NCBI GenBank assembly: GCA_016235085.1
Contig: JACRMA010000007.1
Span: 1 to 36,767, forward strand
Source: Candidatus Zixiibacteriota bacterium
GTDB taxonomy: Bacteria; Zixibacteria; MSB-5A5; WJJR01
Direction of reading: 5' to 3'
Length of the DNA stretch: 36,767 nucleotides
In this document: positions 1-8,089 of the stretch, piece by piece
How the letters are laid out: each line of letters starts with the position of its first letter
How positions within the stretch are numbered: position 1 is the first letter of the stretch
Program-made: the position numbers and the translations under genes
The notes under the pieces: model-generated
Told to the model about the DNA's origin: nothing
The model's input: only the letters and a program-made list of their open reading frames with translations
Databases searched by the model: none

Positions 1-126
1 ATCATCAAAGGCCCCAACGTCGTGGAGGCGGGAGGGAATGCAGCCACTCGCGGTCAGGAGAGCAACCGCCGTCGCCAGAGCCAGGCGACCGGTGCGAATC
101 GTTCTGACAGCGCGGGTGATCATCAT
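1..126 (-). CDS. Lipoprotein, N-terminal part only (runs off the left edge)
   Basis: Forty-two open codons run from ATG at 126 to the window edge. The product starts with Met-Met, has Arg at residues 5, 8, 11 and 14, a hydrophobic stretch at about 15-25, and a lipobox ending ASGC with the lipid-accepting Cys at residue 29. It should therefore be an exported lipoprotein anchored in the inner or outer membrane. Its ATG overlaps the anmK stop by 4 bp (ATGA), so it is probably translationally coupled to anmK. Too little is visible to name a function. The link to nagZ and anmK suggests a cell-wall enzyme or binding protein, but this is inference. Confidence 0.75.
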   Translation of the reverse strand, partial: MMITRAVRTIRTGRLALATAVALLTASGCIPSRLHDVGAFDD

Positions 127-1322
127 GGGAGTGATATCGACCCAAGGACGGCCGGGCTTGCGCCGGTGCCGCCGCCAAGATTGCCAGGCCGGTTGTGCAG
201 GGTCTCGTAGGCGAGGACGGCAAACCCCGCCGGCTCGACATATTGGGCGGGGATTCCAATGTCATCAGACGATTGAACGATCCAACCGGCAAGGCATTCG
301 GAAAGGCGACCCGTGAGGAAGCGATTGCGGGAGCCGCCGCCGACCAAAATCAGCGAGCGGGCAGGCGTGAAGGGTTCGACCCACTTCGTGACCGCACGAG
401 AGATAGCCTGTGCCGTCACTTCGGTTGCCGTGGCCAGAAGATCAGCGACTTGCGCGTGGCTGCGACGGTCTCCCCTGCCGTTACCGAAGAACCAATGCTG
501 GACGGCGCGCGGTCCGAATTGTTCCCGGCCACAAGTCTTGGGCGGTCTTCTTTGGAAATACGCGGATGCCAGAATCCGGCGGATGAGCGATTGATCCGGT
601 GTCCCCTGCGCGGCCATGCGCCCATTGGCATCATAAGGTCTGCCGAGTGCCGTGCGAGCGATGGTATCGAGCATCATATTGGCGGGGCCGATGTCGAATG
701 CGAGAATTTCCATACGATTTCGCGATCCCTGAGTCGCCGAAATGTTTGCGATCCCACCGAGATTCAGGACGACGTGCCTGTCCCCGAACAGCAAATAGTG
801 GTAATACCCCGACAGCGGCGCCCCCATTCCCCCGGCGGCGACATCGGAGGAGCGGAAATCGCCAATCGTAACGACTCTGGTACGGTGGGCGATGGCCGCG
901 GTTGATCCAATTTGCCAGGTGGCGCGAGTGCGCGAACTGGCGGATTGACCGGCATTGGGGAAGTGGCCGATGGTCTGACCATGCGAGGCGATCAAGTCAG
1001 GGAGCCGGCCACCGTTACGCCGGCGCGCGAACTCCAGCACCCTCCCACCCATCCAATCCCCCAGCGCAAAGTGTGCGCGCGCGACCTCCTCCTTGGAAAC
1101 GGAGTCGGCGTCGGCCAGGTGAGCGAGAGTGCGTCGCACCGGCATCGGGAATCGATACGAGGCGGTCTTGAGAATGCGGATCGCCTCGATCTGACCGCCT
1201 CCTTTAATTTCGATCAGGGCGAGGTCAAGACCGTCCATCGATGTGCCTGTATTAATGCCAAGGATGTTGCAGCCTCGTTTCTGCAGCAGGCGAGCGAGTG
1301 GATAGCGATTCGTTGCGGTCAT
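123..1322 (-). CDS. anmK: Anhydro-N-acetylmuramic acid kinase
   Basis: AnmK phosphorylates and opens 1,6-anhydro-MurNAc released from murein turnover, giving MurNAc-6-phosphate in the cytoplasm. The 399-residue length is close to the family norm. The phosphate-binding motif GTSMDGLD lies at residues 26-33, followed by the ASHGQTIGH segment and, further on, the LNLGGIAN and FDIGPANMMLD segments typical of this ASKHA-fold kinase. LVGGGSRN lies near the C-terminus. Its start overlaps the nagZ stop by 4 bp and its stop overlaps the next lipoprotein start by 4 bp, so the three genes look like one translationally coupled unit. NagZ would supply the anhydro-sugar that AnmK consumes. Confidence 0.95.
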   Translation of the reverse strand: MTATNRYPLARLLQKRGCNILGINTGTSMDGLDLALIEIKGGGQIEAIRILKTASYRFPMPVRRTLAHLADADSVSKEEVARAHFALGDWMGGRVLEFARRRNGGRLPDLIASHGQTIGHFPNAGQSASSRTRATWQIGSTAAIAHRTRVVTIGDFRSSDVAAGGMGAPLSGYYHYLLFGDRHVVLNLGGIANISATQGSRNRMEILAFDIGPANMMLDTIARTALGRPYDANGRMAAQGTPDQSLIRRILASAYFQRRPPKTCGREQFGPRAVQHWFFGNGRGDRRSHAQVADLLATATEVTAQAISRAVTKWVEPFTPARSLILVGGGSRNRFLTGRLSECLAGWIVQSSDDIGIPAQYVEPAGFAVLAYETLHNRPGNLGGGTGASPAVLGSISLP

Positions 1323-2266
1323 TGGGAAGGGGATTCCTGATCAGTGAAGGCACGATCGCGCCAATATGACAGGGCGCGACGTTGGAGCAACCGATCCTGA
1401 CATACCAGGATAAGATTGCTGCCGGCGTCGATCGAAGCGCGTACGGCGTCTTCGATGGGATGCTGTTTCGCGATCGCGCCCATGGCCAGGTCGTCAGTCA
1501 GGATTAGGCCGCCGAATCCCAGGCGCTCGCGGAGCAATACAGTTGTGATCAGAGGCGACGTGCACGCGGGTCGGGCGGCGTCGAAGCCGAGCATGCGCTG
1601 GTGGCCAACCATGACCATCTGGACACCGGCGAGGATAGCCGCCCGGAAAGGCGGTGCATCCATCCTGTCCCATTCGGACAGGGGCGTCGGATCGATAGCG
1701 ACGCCGTGGTGAGGATCGGCTTTGACGGCTCGTGTTCCAGGGAAGTGCTTGGCACAAGCGGCGACTCCGGCCGACTGGATGGCAGGGACAACAGTCCGGA
1801 CCATCGCTGCGACTTCGATCGGGTCGTCGGAGAATGTTCTGTCGTGCAGCCATTCGGAATCAGTGGCACCGACGTCCACAACCGGCGCAAGCAAGGTATC
1901 AATACCAAGGTCCACGAGCCGCCGGGCCACGCGCGTGTAGGCCACGGCGACGGCTTGCGGGGTGCCCGCTTGGTAGGACCTGAGTGCAGGCATCGAAGCG
2001 GGACCATCGGGCAGCCGGCGAACACGCCCACCCTCTTCGTCGATCATGATTCTTATGGGGACGGGCGATGCCGCACGGAGTTGACCCACCGCTTCGCGAA
2101 GCTGCTGGTCGGAGCGGGCATTTTTCTGGAACAGGACAACACCTCGGACCAAACCCTCTTTCAGCCATTCGAGAAGTTCGGCATCGGGTGCAAGGCCGTC
2201 GTATGAGAAGACGAGTGGCGATGTCATGATACGGGCCGCATCTTCGCAATCGAAGGACGGCGGCAT
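1319..2266 (-). CDS. nagZ: Beta-N-acetylhexosaminidase, glycoside hydrolase family 3 (NagZ type)
   Basis: NagZ removes GlcNAc from GlcNAc-anhydroMurNAc muropeptides in the cytoplasm. The protein has 315 residues, the size of single-domain NagZ. Visible motifs are IDEEGGRVRRL (substrate-binding strand), KHFPG followed by the loop carrying the acid/base His (here TRAVKADPHH), and ILTDDLAMGAI containing the nucleophile Asp. The loop is unusual because most NagZ proteins have KHFPGHGDT before the D-S-H triad; here the HGDT part is replaced while the D-x-H remains. No strong ribosome site precedes 2266, and an internal ATG at 2227 is a possible start. The gene is coupled to anmK by a 4-bp overlap. 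Confidence 0.92.
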   Translation of the reverse strand: MPPSFDCEDAARIMTSPLVFSYDGLAPDAELLEWLKEGLVRGVVLFQKNARSDQQLREAVGQLRAASPVPIRIMIDEEGGRVRRLPDGPASMPALRSYQAGTPQAVAVAYTRVARRLVDLGIDTLLAPVVDVGATDSEWLHDRTFSDDPIEVAAMVRTVVPAIQSAGVAACAKHFPGTRAVKADPHHGVAIDPTPLSEWDRMDAPPFRAAILAGVQMVMVGHQRMLGFDAARPACTSPLITTVLLRERLGFGGLILTDDLAMGAIAKQHPIEDAVRASIDAGSNLILVCQDRLLQRRALSYWRDRAFTDQESPSQ

Positions 2267-2331
2267 ATGTTAGAGTGAATCTGCGGGTGGCGCAATGGCG
2301 CTTTTTGCGCCGCACCGGTTACGGGCGAAGT

Positions 2332-3897
2332 TCACACTGTGCAGACGGTGTTGCGGCCCTCGCCTTTGGCGCGGTAGAGGGCTTTGTCGACCGTTTCGAC
2401 CAAGTCCTCGGAGGAGCGGCCATTTTCGGGGAAGCTCGTGATACCGATGGACACGGTCATTTTGAGTGGACGTCCGCGTTGGTCGGGGCCGAAGTCGGTC
2501 TGTTCGACGCGTCGGCGGATGCGTTCGCCGATGGTGATGGCTTCCGCGTAGCTGGTCTGCGGCAGGATCACGATGAATTCCTCGCCGCCATAGCGGGCGA
2601 GGATGTCAACGTCGCGAATGCACGAAGCGACCACCTGGGCCAGCCCCCGCAGGGCGACATTTCCGGTTTCGTGGCCGCACTGGTCGTTGAGATGTTTGAA
2701 CCAATCGATATCGACCATGATCAGCGCGAGGGATTGCGTGTAGCGCATGGCGCGGCGTTTTTCGTCCTCAAGACGTCCCCGGAAATACCGGTAGTTGTAC
2801 ACGCCGGTGAGTTCGTCAATGATGGTCAGCTTCTCCATGCGCTGGTGCAAATCGGCATTGACCAGCGCCATGGCGGCGGACGTGGCCAGCACCGACATGA
2901 CACGCTCGTCACGCTCACTGAAGGCATTGACCTTGGGTGACTCGGCGCTGAGCACGCCGACGACCTGTCCCTGGGAGACCATCGGCACCATCAGGCAGGA
3001 TTGATAAACGTGGCGGTCCGTGCCCCAGTGTTCCAGATGACGGTCGACAATCCGGCGGGCTTCACCGGTTTCGATGACCTCCCGCATGGGATCGAGCAGA
3101 GGGGCGAGCTGGGGACGCTCGAAGCGCACTGTGCGCTCGAGGTCGACACGCCCCTTGAGCCACAGGGCCTTGGGAACGGGATCCCAGGTGTAGACTTCAC
3201 AGACCGGGTAATTTAACACGGCCCGCGCGATCAGAAGCACGCGGTCGATGACGTCGTCCTCGGCCAGCAGTTCGGCCAGCGAGTGGGAGGCCTTGTAGAT
3301 CGTTTCGAGGTGATGGTGGGTGCTCTCGAGTTCCGAGGTGCGTTCGTTCAGTTTGTCGAGGGCGTTGAGCAAGCGGTCCTCGGAACGCCGGATATGGGCG
3401 GCGGAGTATCCCATCGCCGCCGTGAACAATGCCAACATGACTCCGCGGAACAGAAGTGACGGGACAGCCATGACACCGGCAGCGGGGAGGCATAAGAACA
3501 GGTAGACCGTTGTCACTACGGTGGCGAGAAACATGCCGACTCGCGGTCCCCGGTAGTACGCGACGAAGGGGATGAGAGCGAAGTAGAACAGGTAATGATT
3601 GCTCGATGCCCCGCCATCGAAGTGGATGGAGAATGCGATGGTAATCAGGTCAAGGCTGGCGACCAGCCAGAATGACGATTCGAAGTGGACCCTGCGGCGC
3701 CGTACCAGCGAAAACGCCACCGCCATCAGAAGCAGGCAAACGAGGGCGATGGCAATCCCCCCGCGTACGGCTCTGATTTCCGACCACGCCGTAGCCACCC
3801 AGAGGGCGAAACCGGACAGAATAAGGCCGTGCACTGCCCAGAAGATGGAATCCACCCCGGGCGCCAGAGACTTATGCGACGACAGCTTCCAGCGCAT
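2332..3897 (-). CDS. Membrane-bound diguanylate cyclase, GAF-GGDEF
   Basis: The enzyme makes cyclic di-GMP from two GTP at the inner membrane. Of 521 residues, the first 170 or so contain about six hydrophobic segments, followed by a short coiled coil (about 170-200), a GAF domain (about 200-355) and a C-terminal GGDEF domain (about 360-521). The active-site loop is GGEEF at 437-441. An intact inhibitory I-site RDVD lies at 428-431, so product inhibition is expected. The GAF domain presumably senses a small ligand or redox state, which cannot be told from sequence. It is divergent from the bactofilin-like gene across a 284-bp gap. No clear ribosome site precedes the chosen ATG. Confidence 0.93.
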   Translation of the reverse strand: MRWKLSSHKSLAPGVDSIFWAVHGLILSGFALWVATAWSEIRAVRGGIAIALVCLLLMAVAFSLVRRRRVHFESSFWLVASLDLITIAFSIHFDGGASSNHYLFYFALIPFVAYYRGPRVGMFLATVVTTVYLFLCLPAAGVMAVPSLLFRGVMLALFTAAMGYSAAHIRRSEDRLLNALDKLNERTSELESTHHHLETIYKASHSLAELLAEDDVIDRVLLIARAVLNYPVCEVYTWDPVPKALWLKGRVDLERTVRFERPQLAPLLDPMREVIETGEARRIVDRHLEHWGTDRHVYQSCLMVPMVSQGQVVGVLSAESPKVNAFSERDERVMSVLATSAAMALVNADLHQRMEKLTIIDELTGVYNYRYFRGRLEDEKRRAMRYTQSLALIMVDIDWFKHLNDQCGHETGNVALRGLAQVVASCIRDVDILARYGGEEFIVILPQTSYAEAITIGERIRRRVEQTDFGPDQRGRPLKMTVSIGITSFPENGRSSEDLVETVDKALYRAKGEGRNTVCTV

Positions 3898-4181
3898 GCT
3901 TACAGCAGGGCATCCGCACCGTCATGGTGCGGTTGTCCTAAATCCTTGTATCGGCTGGGGATATGCAACTCTCCAGCGGGATTGCGGGAAGATGACAGGA
4001 ATCGGGATACAGCCGGTCCGGGGACCGGGCGGGGACCACTGTGAGGCAGCCTGCATCGGGAATTTTGTTGCATTTACCTTGCGACACCCTAACCTGCCAA
4101 AGGGGGAACAATCCCCCTATGACCCACGTACCCCGGACTGTGTTCAAGTTCGGCGGTCAGACATGGGAAGGAGCTCGATCC
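3898..4181. promoter_or_regulatory. Divergent intergenic region between cyclase and bactofilin-like gene
   Basis: This gap must hold the promoters for both divergent genes, but I see no convincing -35/-10 pair. It contains a short hairpin at 4101-4118 (AGGGGG, 6-nt loop, CCCCCT) and the ribosome site GGGAAGGAG at 4165-4173, which fixes the bactofilin-like start at 4182. Confidence 0.4.
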
Positions 4182-5351
4182 ATGAGGAAATCCGACTGGC
4201 TCGCTTCAATCCAACAATTCAGGACCCAGAGGAACTTTGCCGTATTTGCAGGATTGGCGCTGCTGCTGTTGGCGTTCGGGACGGCATGGGGCACGCAGTT
4301 TAAGGGGGGCGAAGCGGTCCATGTCCGGGAGGGTGAGATCCTCGACGATTTCTTTGCGGCGGCGAGCGATGTGGATTTTGATGCCCATCTGGTGGGGGAT
4401 CTGTTTGCCGCGGGGGCAGCGGTCACGGTCGGTGATTCGGCCTTGATTGAGAATTCGGTCATGGGAGCGGCGCGCCGGATTGACATCGGCGGGCATGTTC
4501 TCAACTCGGTGCGCGTCTGCGGGCAGGATATTCTCATCCGCGGCCACGTGGAGCGAAACGTAATGGCGTTCGGCCAATCGGTCACAATCGATGACCGTGG
4601 CTGGATCGAGAAGGATCTCTACCTGGGGTCTGCGGAGGCCATGATCCGGGGCCGGATCGGCGGCGACGTCGGAGGGGGTTGCGGCAAGGTCGTTATTGCG
4701 GGGCAGATCGATGGCAATGTGACGATTGATGCCGATCAGGTGACCGTGATGCAGTCGGCGATTATCGGCGGAAAGCTGAAATACCGTTCCGGGCATGAGG
4801 CCAAAATCGAAGAGGGCGCCCAGTTGTTAGGTGGAGTGGAAAAGATGGCGCCGCGGGCTTCCAAGAGCTCCACGTACGGGCTGGGGAGCTTCTTCTGGGA
4901 CACTTGGTGGTTCCTGGCGGCGTTTGTCGCCGGGCTGGTTTTGTACGCGTTGTTCAAACCGTTCTTCACGAGCGTCAAGCAGTCGATTCTTCTGGCATCT
5001 TGGAGAAGTTTGGGGCTGGGATTCCTCTTCTTAGTCTGCGTGCCGGTTGCGGCTTTCATCGTCGCCATTACGCTGGTGGGATTCTGGCTGGCGGGTCTGA
5101 CGATGTTGGGGTGGGCGATCCTGTTGATTCTCTCGAAGGTCTTTGTCGGCCTTGCCATGGGTGACTGGCTGCTAGGCAGAATGCGTGGCGGACGCGGATT
5201 CCCGGCGGGAGTCTCCATGTTCGTGGGGATGCTGATTCTCACATTCGTAACGAAGATTCCCTACTTCGGGGCGCTGGCTCATGTGATGGTTTTCTCGCTG
5301 GCCCTGGGCGCGTTCATGATCACGGCGTACAAGTACCGGACGCAGACGTAG
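4182..5351 (+). CDS. Bactofilin-like polymer-forming domain fused to C-terminal membrane segments
   Basis: The protein has 389 residues. It has one hydrophobic segment near residues 18-35, then about 200 residues of short repeating beta strands rich in the pattern I-x-G-x-I-x-G-D-V, the right-handed beta-helix style of the bactofilin/polymer-forming family. Three to four transmembrane segments follow from about residue 235 to the end. Bactofilins form cytoskeletal filaments that scaffold cell-shape or envelope proteins; fused versions would assemble at the membrane. The open frame extends upstream to 4041, but GGGAAGGAG at 4165-4173, eight bases before ATG 4182, makes 4182 the likely start. 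Its specific partner is unknown; the divergent neighbour is a diguanylate cyclase. Confidence 0.8.
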   Translation: MRKSDWLASIQQFRTQRNFAVFAGLALLLLAFGTAWGTQFKGGEAVHVREGEILDDFFAAASDVDFDAHLVGDLFAAGAAVTVGDSALIENSVMGAARRIDIGGHVLNSVRVCGQDILIRGHVERNVMAFGQSVTIDDRGWIEKDLYLGSAEAMIRGRIGGDVGGGCGKVVIAGQIDGNVTIDADQVTVMQSAIIGGKLKYRSGHEAKIEEGAQLLGGVEKMAPRASKSSTYGLGSFFWDTWWFLAAFVAGLVLYALFKPFFTSVKQSILLASWRSLGLGFLFLVCVPVAAFIVAITLVGFWLAGLTMLGWAILLILSKVFVGLAMGDWLLGRMRGGRGFPAGVSMFVGMLILTFVTKIPYFGALAHVMVFSLALGAFMITAYKYRTQT

Positions 5352-5638
5352 GGCGGCGGCAATTGCGACTCGACAGGTATTGGATATCGGGGACATCATC
5401 GCATCGTACTCGTCAGCTGCCTTGTGGACCACAGGATCTCAAATAGCGGCGTGAAAGACAATCACCACATTTCCCAAGTACGATAGTTTGATTCTACAGT
5501 AAACTCGTCACCGCGGCTTGAATTTCATCCTTTGAATCGTGGGGCGACGGATATGCCGTTTCCTCAACCACTCTCTTGCAGGACCACCTCCTATCGGAAT
5601 TGGGAAACACCGCTTCGAAATCGCAGCCAACTGACCTC

Positions 5639-5666
5639 TTGCTTTCCGATTCTAAAGTGCTATACT
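5639..5666 (+). promoter_or_regulatory. Sigma-70-like promoter candidate upstream of dockerin remnant
   Basis: TTGCTT at 5639-5644 and TATACT at 5661-5666 are separated by 16 bases. It would drive transcription across the dockerin remnant and possibly into the fibre gene at 6096. The call is by eye against the consensus. Confidence 0.45.
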
Positions 5667-5829
5667 GACATCTGGCGGCATCCCCGCGTAGTTACTGCTC
5701 GGACGTCGTGAACCTCATAACCTCTGGGATTTACAGGAGGCTGGCAACGCAACAGGCGCTGGGGGTGAACTGTATCCTTGCTCTCACCCCACATCGATTC
5801 GGATGCGGTACCGTTTGATCGCTCCATGA

Positions 5830-6018
5830 AAGAGACTGGCGCAACCGCCATTGAGGACTCTTGAGGTGACCAGTGCAATTGAGATCATCTTCGGTGTAGC
5901 ACCGACTCCCGACCCGGCGGAATTGGTGGAGTTGAATTGCGATGGACTCGCCGACGTCTTCGATGTGAATCATCTGATCGACTACTCGTTTGCAGGAGGT
6001 CTCACCCCGAGCCAGTGA
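5830..6018 (+). pseudogene. Dockerin gene remnant
   Basis: A 62-codon open stretch follows an in-frame TGA at 5827-5829 and ends with TGA at 6016-6018. Its last part reads NCDGLADVFDVNHLIDYSFAGG, closely matching the calcium-loop and helix pattern of the second dockerin repeats in the genes at 8090 and 16234 (DVFDVI-LI-x-x-FSGG). There is no signal peptide or carrier domain, and a related SDVVNLITSGI stretch in a different frame lies about 120 bases upstream. The most economical reading is the 3' end of a dockerin-tailed protein that has decayed. A short expressed peptide from GTG 5866 cannot be excluded. Confidence 0.6.
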
Positions 6019-6095
6019 GAGCTCGATCGCCTATGAGAACTGGATGTCAACTTACGAATCAGCTTGTCACCCTATACCCGATCGGAAGGACTCTC

Positions 6096-8072
6096 ATGCG
6101 AAACCGTAATGCCAGATTCTCGGCGATTTTGCTTGCCGGCATGGCGCTGATTGCGCTGACAGCGGGCTCAATGGCGGCCGTGCCGTCCCTGATGAACTAC
6201 CAGGGACGTTTGAACACTCCTGGCGGAACACCTGTGCCTGATGGCAGCTACTCAGTCGTCTTCACCGTGTATGATGCCGCCGTGGGCGGAACGGTCCAGT
6301 GGACGGAGACGCAGTCGATCCTGACTTCCGGTGGGATGTTTGCCGTGCTCCTGGGTGCGTTATCGCCGCTGACTGACGGAGTCTTCAGCGATACGACCCG
6401 CTATCTGGGCGTCGCAGTTGGAACCGATCCGGAGCTGATTCCCCGGACACGCCTGGTGACTGTTCCGTACGCGTATCGTGTCGGCACACTGGATGGTTCC
6501 TCGGGTGGCGCGGTCAGCGGGAATATCAATCTGGAGAATTCCACCGCTACCGTGGGCAACATCTACAAGGGCACCGACTTCTTCATTCACAATTTTGGAA
6601 GCGAGAATACGTTCATCGGCCGAAATGCGGGCAACTTCATAATGAGTGGTGTTGAGAACACCGCCTGTGGCGCCCTCGCGCTGCGCTTTAACTACACAGG
6701 GAGTGCCAACACGGCGACCGGTTATGCCGCACTCGCTGGTAACAACGGCAACAACAACACGGCGACCGGACACCGGGCGCTCGGAGACAATAGCGTTGGC
6801 GCTGAGAACACGGCGAGCGGATCACAAGCACTCCTGAGCAACTACACAGGCAACGCCAACACTGCCACAGGCTATGCTGCACTCAAACAGAACAACGGCA
6901 ACAACAACACGGCGATTGGGCACACAGCACTTGAAGCCAACATAAGCGGCAATGAGAACACCGCCAGCGGAGTCCAGGCCCTTTGGAACAACAAGACCGG
7001 GGGCGCTAACACCGCCACCGGTTACGCCGCGCTCCTCCAGAACAACGGCAGCAAAAACACAGCAACCGGTCACAGGGCGCTGGAAGCCAACACGACCGGC
7101 AACGAGAACACCGCCAGCGGAGTGCAAGCGCTTCAAGCCAATAGCACCGGCAACTTCAACACGTCCGCGGGCTATGGCACTCTCATGATGAATAATGGCG
7201 ACCGCAATACCGCAACCGGGCACATGGCGCTCGGAGCCAACACCCTGGGCGGGTTCAACACGGCCAATGGGGCAGACGCCCTCAACTTCAACAGCACCGG
7301 CAACGAAAATACGGCCAGTGGCTATGGGGCGCTCCAGATGAACGACGGCGACCGCAATACGGCAACCGGGGTTCTGGCGCTCGGAGCCAACACCGCTGGC
7401 ATTGAGAATACTGCCAGCGGGTGGAATGCCCTCCGCACCAACAGCACTGGCAACGCCAACACGGCCACTGGCTTTATGGCACTATTTCTGAGCACTGGCG
7501 GAAACAACACCGCGGTTGGCCGGGCTGCACTCAGCGCAAACACGACTGGCAGCAACAATACGGCGATCGGGTTCCAGGCGAATGTTTCGACAGGCACACT
7601 CACCAATGCCACCGCTATCGGCAATGGCGCGGTCGTCAATGCGAGTGACAAGATTCGGCTGGGCAATGGGGCCGTCACGGTAATTGAAGGCCAGGTGGCA
7701 TACACGTTCGCTTCCGACGCGAACCAGAAAGAGAACTTCCAGCCTGTGAATGGAGACGAAGTGCTCCGCAAGATCCGTGGTCTGAGCCTGACGAGCTGGA
7801 ACTACAAGGCTCAGGATCCGAATCAATTTCGCCATTATGGCCCGGTGGCCCAGGAGTTTTTTGCGGCCTTTGGCCATGACGGTGTGGGGACCAGCGGGAC
7901 ACCCACGACCATCAATTCCGGGGATATGGCAGGCATTCTGATGATCGCCGTTCAGACGCTGGAGAAGAAGAACGAAGCTCTGGAAAAGCGCGCCGAAGAG
8001 GTTGAGGCGTTGAAGGTCCAGATTGGCGAACTGCGCGAGATGATCCGCGCTCAGGCTGGCAACCAGAAGTGA
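6096..8072 (+). CDS. Surface fibre with nested NTA-G-AL repeats and C-terminal S74 self-processing chaperone
   Basis: The product has 658 residues. A signal peptide (about 1-27) leads to a beta-sandwich module (about 30-145) that starts VPSLMNYQGRLN, a domain common in exported proteins of uncultured phyla. From residue 205 to 504 there are six copies of a 50-residue unit, each made of three coils of 16, 17 and 17 residues beginning NTA-x-G; this resembles the YadA-type adhesin head. The tail is an S74 peptidase/intramolecular chaperone domain in which Ser540 and Lys545 (S-D-A-N-Q-K) match the Ser-Lys dyad spacing known from endosialidase tail spikes. A coiled coil covers about 610-655. Trimeric assembly followed by self-cleavage of the tail is expected for the family but not shown here. 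GGAAGGA at 6084-6090 selects ATG 6096 although the frame is open from 5937. Confidence 0.88.
   Translation: MRNRNARFSAILLAGMALIALTAGSMAAVPSLMNYQGRLNTPGGTPVPDGSYSVVFTVYDAAVGGTVQWTETQSILTSGGMFAVLLGALSPLTDGVFSDTTRYLGVAVGTDPELIPRTRLVTVPYAYRVGTLDGSSGGAVSGNINLENSTATVGNIYKGTDFFIHNFGSENTFIGRNAGNFIMSGVENTACGALALRFNYTGSANTATGYAALAGNNGNNNTATGHRALGDNSVGAENTASGSQALLSNYTGNANTATGYAALKQNNGNNNTAIGHTALEANISGNENTASGVQALWNNKTGGANTATGYAALLQNNGSKNTATGHRALEANTTGNENTASGVQALQANSTGNFNTSAGYGTLMMNNGDRNTATGHMALGANTLGGFNTANGADALNFNSTGNENTASGYGALQMNDGDRNTATGVLALGANTAGIENTASGWNALRTNSTGNANTATGFMALFLSTGGNNTAVGRAALSANTTGSNNTAIGFQANVSTGTLTNATAIGNGAVVNASDKIRLGNGAVTVIEGQVAYTFASDANQKENFQPVNGDEVLRKIRGLSLTSWNYKAQDPNQFRHYGPVAQEFFAAFGHDGVGTSGTPTTINSGDMAGILMIAVQTLEKKNEALEKRAEEVEALKVQIGELREMIRAQAGNQK
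6708..7607 (+). repeat. Six tandem 150-bp units (higher-order coding repeat)
   Basis: Units start at 6708, 6858, 7008, 7158, 7308 and 7458, exactly 150 bp apart and always at the Asn codon of an NTA/NTS coil. Each encodes 16+17+17 residues. The sixth unit is degenerate in its third coil. The spacing is exact while the codons have diverged, so selection appears to act on protein register. Confidence 0.93.
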
Positions 8073-8089
8073 CAACCGGGGAGATTGTG

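Larger units (their letters stand above)
5352..6095. other. Gene-poor stretch with a promoter-like site and dockerin remnants
   Basis: No intact gene is seen in these 744 bp. The first 290 bp are AT-richer than the surroundings and show no recognisable feature. A promoter-like pair lies at 5639-5666. Downstream, one frame at about 5690-5815 reads a dockerin-like SDVVNLI stretch, and another frame at 5830-6018 reads a clear dockerin half. The region therefore looks like a decayed dockerin gene ending just before the fibre gene's ribosome site (GGAAGGA at 6084-6090). Confidence 0.55.

Noticed and set aside
2267-2331. Terminator between the cyclase and nagZ (GGCGC/GCGCC hairpin)
   Set aside because: The 5-bp stem has no T tract in the direction of transcription.
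6708-7607. CRISPR-like or intergenic satellite reading of the 150-bp repeats
   Set aside because: The units are contiguous, in frame, without spacers, and encode a coherent protein repeat.
6096-8072. Prophage origin of the S74 fibre
   Set aside because: No phage structural, packaging, lysis or integrase genes surround it, and it has a signal peptide, which phage tail spikes lack.
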